Of a stretch of DNA of 64,000 bases, positions 43,717 to 53,411 are shown piece by piece. This DNA is from Litoreibacter roseus (GTDB lineage Bacteria; Pseudomonadota; Alphaproteobacteria; Rhodobacterales; Rhodobacteraceae). Location of the stretch: contig NZ_BLJE01000001.1 of NCBI RefSeq assembly GCF_009811795.1, positions 248,001-312,000 of the forward strand, written 5' to 3'. Each line of letters begins with the position of its first letter. Within the stretch, counting starts at the first letter, position 1. Position numbers and translations under genes: made by a program. Below the pieces are notes generated by a model that did not search any database, was not told the origin of the DNA, and saw only the letters and a program-made list of their open reading frames with translations.

Positions 43717-45315
43717 ATGAATGTTTCCGAGGTGATTGCCAAATATCTAACTTCTGCGGGGATCGGTCCGATCTTTGGATACCCAGGTGATCCGTCGGTT
43801 GAGTTTCTCGAAGGTTGCCGGAAGGAAGGCGTGGACTTCGTGTTGGCGCGGCGCGAAGGAACGGCTGGCTTGATGGCGGAGGCCTATGGAATGTTGACTG
43901 GAAAACCGGGCGTCGTGCTTTCGACTCTGGGACCAGGATCGACCAATCTTGTCAATGCACTGGCCAATGCTTATCTGGATCGAACTCCGATGATCGCCTT
44001 GTCCGGTCAGATTGACACAAAGCGACTGCCCACATTCACCCACCAGGTCGTCGACCAACATGCAATCTTTGCGCCGGTCGCGAAATACGTCGCGGATGTG
44101 ATGCCCCATACGGCGGGTCACGTGCTGCGCAAAGCGCACCGGACCGCAACTGCACCGCGACCCGGGCCTGTTCACTTGTCTACACCCGCAGACGTTGTTG
44201 GCGCAGTTGCAGAAGATTCAGAGATCAGATTGCCACCAACAAAATCGCTCGGGATGGGCGTCGCTGTGGTGTCCGACAACGGAGCTGATCCAATCCTGCA
44301 GATCGCTGCAGCGGAAAAACCGATTATTCTCTACGGCATCTCAGCGATGCAGGGCGACGCCGGTTCTTCAATTACCGCGCTGGCGGAACGCATTGGCGCG
44401 GCTGTCGTATCCTCCCCGATGGCAAAGGGTACAGTTTCGGAAGATCATCCGCTGTTCGCCGGAACGCTCGACATGGCTTGTAATACGGTGATGTGGGACT
44501 TTCTCGACCAAGCGGACCTGATCCTCGCTATTGGTTTCGACGCAGTGGAACTGATTAAGCCGTGGTCCGTGCAGGCCCCAGTGCTTCACATCGATGAGGT
44601 TGCGAACACGGACCAGATTTATGCAGCAGACATCGAGGTTGTCGGGCCACTTTCTGAAACCGTGGCAATGCTGACCGATGGGGTCAAAGCAGGCACCGGT
44701 TTCAGTCACGCAGAGATGAGAACCCACCGCGAAACGCTCCAAGCGGCGTTTGATGCGGGTCGCGTTTCTGGCACGCTCAACCCGTCCGATGTGATACATG
44801 TGGCGCGCGGTGCAATTGGCAGTGATGCGATCGTCACGACGGATGTTGGTAGCCACAAGTTGCTCGTGGGGCAGGGGTGGCGGCCATCCGGGTCCCGCCA
44901 GCTGTTGATGACGAACGGTCTGTCGTCGATGGGCTTCTCCCTGCCAGCCGCAATTGCCGCAAAGATCGTCCATCCCGAGCGGGAAGTGGTCTGTTTTACG
45001 GGCGACGGAGGCTTGGCTATGGTGCAAAGTGAGCTGCGTCTCGCCGCCTCAATGAAACTTGGTATCAAGGTTGTTGTGTTTCTGGATCAATCGCTTAACC
45101 GGATCGAACTGAAGCAAATGGCCCGCCAGTATGCGTCTACCGGGACGGTCATCGAGGAAACCGATACGGTGCTGATGGCGCAATCCATGGCGTGCAACGG
45201 GATCGTGGTTGAAACTGAACGCGCCCTTGCAGACGCCCTGTCACAGGACGTTGGGGATACGCCCCTTGTGATTGGCACCCGGATCGATCCGGCGCAATAT
45301 CTGGCGCAGTTCTGA
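43717..45315 (+). CDS. thiamine-diphosphate-dependent enzyme (acetolactate synthase-like)
   Basis: A 532-aa ThDP enzyme of the large-subunit acetolactate synthase/decarboxylase family. The catalytic Glu47 sits in LARREGTAGLMAEAYGMLTG. Other motifs are STLGPGSTNLVNALANAYLD, LSGQIDTKRLPTFTHQVVDQ and, for diphosphate/metal binding, FTGDGGLAMVQSELRLAAS through LDQSLNRIELKQM. It could decarboxylate or transfer a two-carbon unit from a 2-oxo acid; it is not clearly ilvB. An ATG at 43717 was preferred over GTG at 43714. It overlaps the aldehyde dehydrogenase gene by 1 nt (TGATG). Substrate unknown; context suggests a di- or tricarboxylate pathway. Confidence 0.8.
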   Translation: MNVSEVIAKYLTSAGIGPIFGYPGDPSVEFLEGCRKEGVDFVLARREGTAGLMAEAYGMLTGKPGVVLSTLGPGSTNLVNALANAYLDRTPMIALSGQIDTKRLPTFTHQVVDQHAIFAPVAKYVADVMPHTAGHVLRKAHRTATAPRPGPVHLSTPADVVGAVAEDSEIRLPPTKSLGMGVAVVSDNGADPILQIAAAEKPIILYGISAMQGDAGSSITALAERIGAAVVSSPMAKGTVSEDHPLFAGTLDMACNTVMWDFLDQADLILAIGFDAVELIKPWSVQAPVLHIDEVANTDQIYAADIEVVGPLSETVAMLTDGVKAGTGFSHAEMRTHRETLQAAFDAGRVSGTLNPSDVIHVARGAIGSDAIVTTDVGSHKLLVGQGWRPSGSRQLLMTNGLSSMGFSLPAAIAAKIVHPEREVVCFTGDGGLAMVQSELRLAASMKLGIKVVVFLDQSLNRIELKQMARQYASTGTVIEETDTVLMAQSMACNGIVVETERALADALSQDVGDTPLVIGTRIDPAQYLAQF

Positions 45316-46733
45316 TGGCAGTTTCGGACATCTGGACCGGCAGCATTTACGCGAACCAAAGCCATCCCGGCGATGTGACTTTTGAGGTGCTGGACAAGTA
45401 TCATTTAACGCCACTGACCCGTGTTACGACCGCAAACGCGACACATATCGAAGAAGCCATGACACTGGCAGAGCGCTACGGCGCACGTGTACCGTCAGCC
45501 TACGCGCGTTACGAAATCTTGATGCGCGTACGCGATCTGGTGGCGGAGCGGCGAGACAGGTTCCAGCAGGTAATCACCAGCGAGGCGGGCTTTCCGATCA
45601 ACGATGCGAACGGCGAAATCAACCGGGCTCTGCAAACCTTGGCTTTGTCTGCGGAGGAGGCCAAGCGGTTAGCGGGCGACGTCATTCCCTTCGACGGGGC
45701 ACCCTCGGGTGGCGGACGCATTGGTTTTACACTGCGTGTTCCTTTGGGAACAGTCGTCGCAATCACGCCTTTCAATGCGCCACTGAACACGGTGTGTCAC
45801 AAGGTCGGTCCGGCATTCGCGGCGGGGAATGCGGTGATCCTGAAGCCTTCCGATAAGACGCCGCTGACATCCGCGCTGCTGGCTGAATGCTTTGCTGAGG
45901 CAGGCGCCCCAAACGGTGCCATCGCGGTGTTGCAAGGCGGCGTCAAAGTTGGGCAAGCGCTCTTGGCTGACCCGCGCCCTGCTTTCTACGCCTTTACAGG
46001 GTCTACGGCTGCAGGTGCTGCTATCCACGCGGCTGCCGGTCTACGTCGGACCCAGATGGAACTTGGGTCCATTGCCGGTACCATCGTGATGGATGATGCT
46101 GATATTAAAGATGCCGCGCAAAAATGTGTCGGCGCATCCTTCCGGAAAGCCGGTCAGGTCTGCACCTCCATCCAGATGTTGATGGTGCATGAAACGGTTC
46201 TGGAAGACTTCAAAGAGACATTTCTGGCGGGTGCAAAGGCGCTGACGGTCGGCAACCCAGCTGAGCCGGGCGTCGATGTTGGGCCCATGATATCTGTTGC
46301 TGCGGCAGAGCGGGTTGCAGACCTTCTGAAAGACGAACCGCTTTTGATAGGTGGAGACCGCAGCAATGCAGTCGTATCCCCCACTGTGATCAACAGCCCT
46401 AAGACTGGAACACGCGCGCTGACGGAAGAAATTTTTGGCCCCGTTACCTGCATCATTCCCATAGCCTCGCTCGACGACGCCGTCTCACGCATAAACGCGA
46501 CGCCCTACGGTCTGGCTTCGGGTTTGTTCACAGACCGGATCAAGGATGCCTTTAAAGCAGCGACCCAACTGAAAGTGGGGGGCATTCATATTAATGAGAC
46601 CAGCTCGTCCCGCGTCGATCTGATGCCCTATGGTGGTACCAAAGCCAGCGGGTTTGGCCACGAAGGCCCAAAATACGCGGTCCGCGAAATGAGCGAGGAG
46701 CGGCTGGTGACGTTTTCAGGATTGCGCACGTGA
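45315..46733 (+). CDS. NAD(P)-dependent aldehyde dehydrogenase
   Basis: A 472-aa aldehyde dehydrogenase superfamily member. The cofactor site includes FNAPLNTVCHKVGPAFAAGN and LKPSDKTPLTS, the general base Glu is in MELGSIAGTIVMDDAD, and the nucleophile is Cys283 in RKAGQVCTSIQM. EEIFGPVTCI and NETSSSRVDLMPYGGTKASG complete the fold. It is most like the lactaldehyde/glycolaldehyde or succinate-semialdehyde branches. Placed directly after a ThDP enzyme, it probably oxidises the aldehyde that enzyme releases. It overlaps tcuA by 4 nt. Confidence 0.85.
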   Translation: MAVSDIWTGSIYANQSHPGDVTFEVLDKYHLTPLTRVTTANATHIEEAMTLAERYGARVPSAYARYEILMRVRDLVAERRDRFQQVITSEAGFPINDANGEINRALQTLALSAEEAKRLAGDVIPFDGAPSGGGRIGFTLRVPLGTVVAITPFNAPLNTVCHKVGPAFAAGNAVILKPSDKTPLTSALLAECFAEAGAPNGAIAVLQGGVKVGQALLADPRPAFYAFTGSTAAGAAIHAAAGLRRTQMELGSIAGTIVMDDADIKDAAQKCVGASFRKAGQVCTSIQMLMVHETVLEDFKETFLAGAKALTVGNPAEPGVDVGPMISVAAAERVADLLKDEPLLIGGDRSNAVVSPTVINSPKTGTRALTEEIFGPVTCIIPIASLDDAVSRINATPYGLASGLFTDRIKDAFKAATQLKVGGIHINETSSSRVDLMPYGGTKASGFGHEGPKYAVREMSEERLVTFSGLRT

Positions 46734-48130
46734 AGGACTATGATGTTTTGATTGCGGGCGGCGGGAATGCTGCGCTGTGTGCCGCGATTGCAGCGGCAAA
46801 AGGAGGCGCATCGGTTTGTATCGTCGAGGCCGCACCTAAGGCGTGGCGGGGAGGTAACACACGCCATACCCGCAACTGCCGAATTGCCCATGACGAAGGG
46901 AACGGCATTTTGACCGGTCCCTATCCAGTAGATGAATTCATGGATGATCTGATGCGCGTCACGAAGGGCGTGACTGACGAAGAATTGGCCGAATTGACAC
47001 TTGAGCGCTCGAAAGAGCTTTGGGATTTCTTGAGCGCGCAAGGTGTCCGGTTCCAACCGTCGCTGGGCGGTACATTGTCTTTGGGGCGGACAAATGCGTT
47101 CTTTCTGGGTGGCGGACGCTCCATGTTGAACGCGCTCTATATCACCGCTGAGGATGCCGGGGTCGACGTGTTCTACGACACCCGCGTTGTCGGTTTGAAC
47201 ATCGAAAACGGGTTCTTTCTGTCGGCTGATGTCGAGGCCGACTGGCAAACCGACGCGCCTCAGCGGCGTGAGATCCAAGCGCGGTCCTTTGTCGCCGCAG
47301 CGGGTGGATTTGAGGCGAACATCGAGTGGCTCACAGAGGCTTGGGGACCTGCCGCAGAGAACTTTCTGATCCGGGGGACGCCCTACAATACTGGCGGTGT
47401 TCTAAAGCTGCTACTCGACGCGGACGTCCAGCGGACGGGCGAGCCAGATCAATGCCACGCCGTCGCCGTTGACGGGCGCGCGCCGAAATTCGACGGCGGG
47501 ATTGTCACACGTCTGGATTGCGTTCCCTTTGGCGTTGTTTTGAATGCGGAAGGCAAGCGCTTTTATGATGAGGGCGAGGACTTCTGGCCCAAGCGTTATG
47601 CGATCTGGGGACGTCTTGTAGCCGCCCAGCCGGATCAGGTCGGTCACGTCATCATCGACGCGAAATCCATTGATCTTTTCATGCCATCAGTGTTCCCGCC
47701 CGAAACCGCAGACACGCTGGAAGACCTCGCGGCAAAAATTGATCTGGACCCGCAGACAGTAAAAGAAACGATTGCGGCCTTCAACGCGGCCTGCCTGCCA
47801 GGGTCATTCGATCACACCGTTCACGACGATTGCAGAACGGAGGGTTTGGAGCCGCCAAAGTCTCACTGGGCGCGTCCCATCGATACAGGACCGTATTATG
47901 CGTACACCCTGCGACCGGGCATCACGTTTACGTACATGGGGGTCAAGGTGAACCGGGACGCGCGAATGGTTATGGCGGATGGCTCCGTCAGCCCCAACCT
48001 TTTTGCCGCTGGCGAGATCATGGCGGGCAATATTTTGGGGCAAGGATATCTTGCGGGGATCGGTATGACGATTGGCAGCGTTTTCGGACGGATCGCCGGA
48101 GAAGAGGCGGCGCGATATGTCCGAAATTGA
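46730..48130 (+). CDS. tcuA: FAD-dependent tricarballylate dehydrogenase TcuA-like
   Basis: A 466-aa flavoprotein of the fumarate reductase/succinate dehydrogenase fold. The FAD site is DVLIAGGGNAALCAAIAAAK with a GGNTRHTRNCR segment, as in TcuA of Salmonella, which oxidises tricarballylate to cis-aconitate. ARPIDTGPYYAYTLRPGITF and GEIMAGNILGQGYLAGIG lie near the C-terminus. It has a GTG start and overlaps tcuB by 14 nt. The product likely passes electrons to TcuB. The true substrate could be another polycarboxylate. Confidence 0.83.
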   Translation: MKDYDVLIAGGGNAALCAAIAAAKGGASVCIVEAAPKAWRGGNTRHTRNCRIAHDEGNGILTGPYPVDEFMDDLMRVTKGVTDEELAELTLERSKELWDFLSAQGVRFQPSLGGTLSLGRTNAFFLGGGRSMLNALYITAEDAGVDVFYDTRVVGLNIENGFFLSADVEADWQTDAPQRREIQARSFVAAAGGFEANIEWLTEAWGPAAENFLIRGTPYNTGGVLKLLLDADVQRTGEPDQCHAVAVDGRAPKFDGGIVTRLDCVPFGVVLNAEGKRFYDEGEDFWPKRYAIWGRLVAAQPDQVGHVIIDAKSIDLFMPSVFPPETADTLEDLAAKIDLDPQTVKETIAAFNAACLPGSFDHTVHDDCRTEGLEPPKSHWARPIDTGPYYAYTLRPGITFTYMGVKVNRDARMVMADGSVSPNLFAAGEIMAGNILGQGYLAGIGMTIGSVFGRIAGEEAARYVRN

Positions 48131-49247
48131 TTTGGCGAAATTAACACAGATGCACCAGGACGAGGTCGCGCGTCAGATGTCGATCTGTAACGCGTGCCGC
48201 TACTGCGAGGGACTTTGTGCAGTTTTCCCGGCGATGGAGCTGCGAAAGAGCTTCAACGCAGGCGATGTCGATTTCTTGTCGAACCTCTGTCACAACTGCG
48301 GGGCGTGTTACTACGACTGCCAATACGCACCGCCTCATGAATTCGGCGTCAACGTTCCCAAAGCGATGGCAGACCTGCGCGAAGATACCTACGCAAACTA
48401 TGCGTGGCCGGCTCCGGCGCAACGGCTCTTCCAAAAGAACGGAATGTGGATCACCGTCTCGTTGATTGTGGCGGTTGCAGTATTCATTGGTGGATTTGTG
48501 GCCTTCGCTGATCCTGAAGCCTTATTCGCGAGCGGATTGGAGAGCGGGGCTTTCTACCGGGTCATGCCGCATAACACGATGGTTGCCATTTTTGGCTCGG
48601 CGTTTCTGTTCGCCATCGTTTCTATCGGCATAAGTCTCAGACGGTTCTGGCACGCCGCTGGCGCCATGCCGGTGACGCTCGCCAGCCTCTGGCAGGCGGC
48701 GAAAGATGCGGGACAGTTGCGTTATCTGGACGGTGGCGGCATGGGCTGCATGAATGAAAGTGAGCGCCCGAATGATCGACGGAGACTTTATCATCACCTG
48801 ACGATGTATGGCTTCCTGTTGTGCTTCGCATCGACGAGTACCGGGACGCTGTTTCATTACGTGCTGGACTGGCAGGCGCCATATCCGTGGTGGACCCCGG
48901 TGAAGATTTTTGGCGTGCTGGGCGGCATTGGGATTGTTGTCGGACCCATCGGGTTGCTGCGCGAGAAGGGCCGTCGGGATGAAGCCATTACGACCTCAAA
49001 CAACGGTCTGGGGGAAGCCTTCCTCTGGAGCCTTATTCTGCTGGGCGCGACCGGTTTGCTGCTGACTGCGTTGCGAGACACGTCCGCTATGGGTTTGCTG
49101 CTTGCCGTCCACCTTGGCGTGGTTTTCGCCTTCTTCGTAACGATGCCGTATGGAAAGTTCGTCCATGGCCTTTACCGCTTTGCAGCACTGATGCGCCACG
49201 CTCACGAACAGGCTGTCGATCATGAACGGGAGCGTGCGGCGGCATAA
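48117..49247 (+). CDS. tcuB: TcuB-like iron-sulfur membrane electron-transfer protein
   Basis: A 376-aa protein. The N-terminal part has two cysteine clusters, CNACRYCEGLC and CHNCGACYYDC, for [4Fe-4S] centres. The rest has about six membrane segments with conserved His, in the style of TcuB, which re-oxidises TcuA and passes electrons to quinone. The start at 48117 gives family-like length and lies inside the tcuA end. The transporter TcuC and the regulator TcuR of Salmonella are not present; the GntR regulator replaces TcuR. Confidence 0.85.
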   Translation: MSEIDLAKLTQMHQDEVARQMSICNACRYCEGLCAVFPAMELRKSFNAGDVDFLSNLCHNCGACYYDCQYAPPHEFGVNVPKAMADLREDTYANYAWPAPAQRLFQKNGMWITVSLIVAVAVFIGGFVAFADPEALFASGLESGAFYRVMPHNTMVAIFGSAFLFAIVSIGISLRRFWHAAGAMPVTLASLWQAAKDAGQLRYLDGGGMGCMNESERPNDRRRLYHHLTMYGFLLCFASTSTGTLFHYVLDWQAPYPWWTPVKIFGVLGGIGIVVGPIGLLREKGRRDEAITTSNNGLGEAFLWSLILLGATGLLLTALRDTSAMGLLLAVHLGVVFAFFVTMPYGKFVHGLYRFAALMRHAHEQAVDHERERAAA

Positions 49248-49258
49248 TCCATTGACCG

Positions 49259-51607
49259 TCAGGGCGATCGCGTCAGTGGTTTGTCAAACCACTTCGTGCC
49301 GGTTGTCAGTATATGCCGTTCGATCACGGCTTCCGCGATGTTCACACCCACACCGAAATCAGGCTCGGCAAATAACTTGAGATCTGGTGTGCTGGTCATC
49401 CTTTGTACCACCCATTTTTCTGATCCGAACCGTGACAATCGCAGATCGATACTTGCCATCACAAGATCGGGCAGCGCGTGAAACGCCGCAAGGACGGTTT
49501 TCTGAAACGCCTCCGAGATCAAGTGGGTGCATGCGAACGTCATCCGGTCGGGGGAAGTCTCGAAGAAAACTGCCTCACCTTTTGCCGGGACTGCGGCAGG
49601 TTCTAAATCCGCGTCGGACAAAATGGTTTCAGGGTCTGACGTTGAGCGTGTGATTTTGGACTGAAGCGCGCTCAAGAGGTTCTGCAGGTTCGTCGCCCCG
49701 TCACCAGTAACGAAGAGCGGACTGTCCGCAACCGCATGAACAATTTGGCCCTCAATTACTGCGATGGACAGTTTGGGTAGGCCATCATCGATCTGCGGCG
49801 CAATGGCAAAACTCTCGAGGTTTTCGGCCCGTTTGGTGAGCATCCGTTTCAAAAACTGCGGGCTTTGCGTGTTCACATACTGTGGTTGCCCTCGTTTTGG
49901 AATGACGGTCACGGTCGCGTTCGTACCAAGAGCCGCTAGATGCGCGCACGCGATATCGACTTTGCGCCCTCGGAAGATTCTCTGATCGGCGACAGGCACG
50001 CCCGCCTTCATAAGCAACGCACGCAGAGCGAACACCTGCTTGGCTGCCAAGAGATTGCCGACAACCGTCGAGTTCTTTGCCGCCGTTGTGTAGCCCCACC
50101 TTTCGTTCGCCAAATACTCAATCAGACCGTCTTCCAAGATCCTAGGCTCTGCCCCTCTCAGATGGATCAGATCAAGTACACTGTCCGTCACTGTCTCGGC
50201 GTCTCCGATGGGCGCATGTTGGCTTGGGGCGCTGTCGAAATGTGTGGCCATATCGAACTCAAGCGCGTGCTCGGTGCCATCCATCTGCAGCGCTGCATTG
50301 TGGATGTAGTTCTCCGTCGTGCCGCGCCATCCCGTGATTGCCATATGAGCTTTGACAACGTCGCCAGAGCGCCCGACATACGTGAGATTTACTTGATCGC
50401 GCGAGATATCGTGTGAAATCTCCACGTCGTTTTCCGTCGCAATCCGTGCCAGAACATCCTCAAAGCCTTCGCTGAAACGCCCGGTGTATCTGGCCGAACA
50501 GGTGACATGGGGCCACGCGTCGATGTTGCCGTCAAAGTTTGAGACGGTGGGCAGGATATGCGCAAAGTTGTTCACCCGTTGACCGTGGGTGATGTATTGA
50601 AAAAACAGGACGTTGGGGCGGCTGTTCGCTTCGCAGATGACGGCGCGACGCTCTGACAGTGGTTTGGTGAAGTTCTCCGCCAGAACGTCAAATCCCCAGA
50701 AATCAGCTGGCCCGAGTGCCTTGGCTGCCCGCTCGACCATGTCGACAATTGAGGGGTGTATGATATCGGTTACGTTGTAGTAATCCGCACCGCCGTAATA
50801 ATTTGGATTATGACCTAAAACGACGATCTCGTCTTTCGGCAGGACACTCGCGGGTGTCAGGTTTTGTTTGGACAAATGAAACTGCGCCAAATCATCCAGA
50901 TTTACAGTTTTACCAACCACGCCCGGAAGGGTATTTCGCTTGCGGTTTTTCTCATGAACAATCTGTTCAATGGATCGCGTGCCATCGCCGACGACGTTTG
51001 CGGCGATGCGTAGATAGCAAACACAGACCTTTCCCCCTGCCACATTGATCCTCAGGTCCGCACCGGGCACGAAGTCTTCAATCAGAATTTTACGCTCGGG
51101 GCTCGCCTCGCGGGCATGGGCCCACGCCGCCTTTAGTTCCTCTTCGGTTGTGACGTCGATTGTGACGCCTGCATAAAGGGACCCGTAGGCAGGTTTGACG
51201 ACTACAGACTTGCTCTGAGAGAATGCCGCAAGCACTTCGTCGTAGGTATCGACGATATGCGCGTATGGGACCCGGATGCCGGCAAGCCGCATGACCTCTT
51301 TGCTGTATTGCTTGTCGTTGGCAACCGCTTCAACTACGGCGCTGACCCGCGAACTTCTGGAACCTTGGAGGCAAACTTCTCCGTGTGGCGAGACGATCAG
51401 ATAACGCGGAGGTTGTCCGCTTCCGATTGGCAGAACTGTTAGTCCGCTTTCCGCTATGGCCACCGACATCTCATGTTGTTTCCAGCGGGGAACAGGTTCG
51501 AGCAATTCGTTGGTTTGCGCCTCCCGGATTGCCGCGACTTCGCGCAGCGTTTCCTTGAAATTTTCCACCTGCCGTTCAGAGCGGCGGTATTTCAGAATGT
51601 CATTCAT
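49259..51607 (-). CDS. tandem ATP-grasp ligase (cyanophycin-synthetase-like, no Mur ligase domain)
   Basis: A 782-aa protein with two ATP-grasp-like halves. The first (about residues 80-440) has the cyanophycin synthetase/GshAB style: KQYSKEVMRLAGIRVPYAHI, SVVVKPAYGSLYAGVTIDVT, LIEDFVPGADLRINVAGGKV and the metal site VICEANSRPNV. The second (about 520-782) has a weaker pattern starting LLAAKQVFALRALLMKAGVP. The C-terminal Mur ligase domain of cyanophycin synthetase is absent, so it is not CphA. It likely joins amino acids or carboxylates through acyl-phosphates. The start at 51607 was chosen as the first ATG free of the ddl-like gene, 45 bp downstream of it. Product unknown. Confidence 0.7.
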   Translation of the reverse strand: MNDILKYRRSERQVENFKETLREVAAIREAQTNELLEPVPRWKQHEMSVAIAESGLTVLPIGSGQPPRYLIVSPHGEVCLQGSRSSRVSAVVEAVANDKQYSKEVMRLAGIRVPYAHIVDTYDEVLAAFSQSKSVVVKPAYGSLYAGVTIDVTTEEELKAAWAHAREASPERKILIEDFVPGADLRINVAGGKVCVCYLRIAANVVGDGTRSIEQIVHEKNRKRNTLPGVVGKTVNLDDLAQFHLSKQNLTPASVLPKDEIVVLGHNPNYYGGADYYNVTDIIHPSIVDMVERAAKALGPADFWGFDVLAENFTKPLSERRAVICEANSRPNVLFFQYITHGQRVNNFAHILPTVSNFDGNIDAWPHVTCSARYTGRFSEGFEDVLARIATENDVEISHDISRDQVNLTYVGRSGDVVKAHMAITGWRGTTENYIHNAALQMDGTEHALEFDMATHFDSAPSQHAPIGDAETVTDSVLDLIHLRGAEPRILEDGLIEYLANERWGYTTAAKNSTVVGNLLAAKQVFALRALLMKAGVPVADQRIFRGRKVDIACAHLAALGTNATVTVIPKRGQPQYVNTQSPQFLKRMLTKRAENLESFAIAPQIDDGLPKLSIAVIEGQIVHAVADSPLFVTGDGATNLQNLLSALQSKITRSTSDPETILSDADLEPAAVPAKGEAVFFETSPDRMTFACTHLISEAFQKTVLAAFHALPDLVMASIDLRLSRFGSEKWVVQRMTSTPDLKLFAEPDFGVGVNIAEAVIERHILTTGTKWFDKPLTRSP

Positions 51608-51651
51608 CACTGCGCGTCCGAAGAGGTGTCCTGCATACCTTACTCGTAATG

Positions 51652-52554
51652 CTATCTGTCCAGAGAGCAATCATTGACCATCCAGAGACACAAGTCAGAA
51701 TGGCTCATGCCCGCGTGTACGGCCTGCTCAACAACAAGCGCTTGGGGGCGCATGCCCGGTTGCGTGTTGGTTTCCAGAAGGAATAACCCGTCCGCGCCGC
51801 GCGTCTCGTCCCAGCGAAAATCTGATCTTGAAAGTCCGCGGCACCCCAGTGCGGTATGCGCAGACAAAGCTTGCTGTGCACAAAGCGTGTATATGTCATT
51901 GGGCAAGGGGGCCGGGGTGATATGCCGTGTCCGGTCGTCTACGTATTTGTCATCATAGCCAAAAATATCGCCGACGATAACTTCAGTTATGCCCAAGAGG
52001 CGGTCACCGATGATGCCCACGGTGACCTCGCGCCCGGGAATGTAGTCCTCGACCATCATCGGTTGATCACACGCGGCCGCAATCTCCGGAACATTGTCGA
52101 AGTCGTTCAGCAGATATATGTTGTCTGAAGATCCGCCATTGCTCGGTTTTACGATAAAGCGATCTCCGGAAAATTGGCCCCTCTCAATGGGCGCGCCAAG
52201 CTCAAATTCGACAGCGTGGGGGGTATTTATCCCTGCATCGCGGTAGATCTGCTTTGATTTCATCTTGTCCATCGCTAACGCCGACGCAAGAACCCCGGAA
52301 TGCGAATACGGCGTCTTCATCAGTTCAAAAACGCTTTGCACTCGTCCGTTTTCTCCGTCGCTTCCATGAAGCAAATTTATAACCGCGTCGGGTTTTTCAC
52401 GTTCGAGAAGGTTCGAAAGTGTTGTGATGTCGCCGTCATAGATCATCAGCGTGGCATCCAACGCGTCTTTGAGCGCGTCAACGCAGAACCGGGCGGAATT
52501 CATGGACACCTCCCGCTCGAACGAAGCGCCGCCACCTAGCACACTGACACGCAT
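51652..52554 (-). CDS. D-alanine-D-alanine-ligase-like ATP-grasp enzyme
   Basis: A 300-aa ATP-grasp ligase. It has VSVLGGGASFEREVSMNSAR at the N-terminus (serine-containing Ddl motif), LLHGSDGENGRVQSVFELM, MDKMKSKQIYRDAGINTPHA, RFIVKPSNGGSSDNIYLL, VEDYIPGREVTVGIIGD and FLLETNTQPGM with the metal-binding Glu and Asn. This is the Ddl core, but the genome should also carry a standard ddl in the mur/fts cluster, so this copy probably makes another dipeptide. It is co-directional with the tandem ATP-grasp gene 44 bp downstream, suggesting a two-enzyme peptide or amide pathway. Confidence 0.78.
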   Translation of the reverse strand: MRVSVLGGGASFEREVSMNSARFCVDALKDALDATLMIYDGDITTLSNLLEREKPDAVINLLHGSDGENGRVQSVFELMKTPYSHSGVLASALAMDKMKSKQIYRDAGINTPHAVEFELGAPIERGQFSGDRFIVKPSNGGSSDNIYLLNDFDNVPEIAAACDQPMMVEDYIPGREVTVGIIGDRLLGITEVIVGDIFGYDDKYVDDRTRHITPAPLPNDIYTLCAQQALSAHTALGCRGLSRSDFRWDETRGADGLFLLETNTQPGMRPQALVVEQAVHAGMSHSDLCLWMVNDCSLDR

Positions 52555-52716
52555 ACTGCCTCCCGATTACGTTGCGCGGCGCAGGCACTGATAGTGGGAC
52601 ACTGCCCGCGCTAGAGAGCCTGCGCAGTCCGGACCATTTGTCTAGCACCCATATGGTTAACAAATCTATGGACGGCAATCCGAACCAGTGCTTGGCCCGC
52701 GCAGCATAGCGTGAAG

Positions 52717-53402
52717 CTAATCTTCGAAATAGTCGCTGTGCGACTTCCACACCGCCTCAACAGTGGAATCCAGCCGGGCGAGATGGGTTCTGATGGCCTG
52801 TTCGAGGGCGTCGCGGCTATCAGCTTTCAGCAACTTCAAGATCTCTTCATGATCATCGAGAAGCTGCTCCATACGGTCTTTCTCCGTGAGGCTGAGCACG
52901 CATAACCTGTCAACCTGAGCCTTGTTTTTCGCAATCACCTCAAACGCCATGTCTGCATTGGCGACGCGGCACAGAAGCCGGTGGAAGTGATAGTCAAGCG
53001 CATGAAACTCATCGAAATCAAGCGTATCAACAGCAGAGCGCTGATCTTTTAGGTTGCTGTTCAGTTCATCAAGTCCGGAGCCGTCCCACGTCGCGGCCGT
53101 CTTCCGCAGAACCTTGATTTCGACGGCCAACCGGACGAAACGCGCGGTCGATATTTTTCGAAGCGAAAACTTTTTAATCAGTGCCGCCTTCTGCGGACGA
53201 ATGAGCAGCAGACCCAGATTGCCTAGACGACTGAAATCATCACGTACGGGTTGGCGCGATACACCAAAGCGACTGGCAATCTCGACTTCCTATATTTTTT
53301 CGTACCAGGCATAAATTCGAGAGAGATGATCTCTTGGTAAACATAGTTAAACACTACGTCTGAAGTCGTACGCCGTTGCGCGATGTCAGCAAGCTGCTGC
53401 AT
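52717..53402 (-). pseudogene. GntR-family regulator, frameshifted
   Basis: The C-terminal FCD part (52717-53130 and upstream in the same frame) reads normally, with YHFHRLLCRVANADMAFEVI and LLDDHEEILKLL. The N-terminal helix-turn-helix is split. From an ATG at 53402 one frame gives NYVYQEIISLEFMPGTKKY; the continuation EVEIASRFGVSRQPVRDDF is in another frame. The break falls at about 53288-53300, next to a T6 run, and the first frame meets a stop soon after. This would have been the regulator of the uronate operon upstream of it (stop of kduD remnant 9 nt away). Confidence 0.85.
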
Positions 53403-53411
53403 TTCTGATAG

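Noticed and set aside
51652-52554. Housekeeping ddl
   Set aside because: Not in a mur/fts context and paired with a tandem ATP-grasp gene, so kept as Ddl-like without the symbol.
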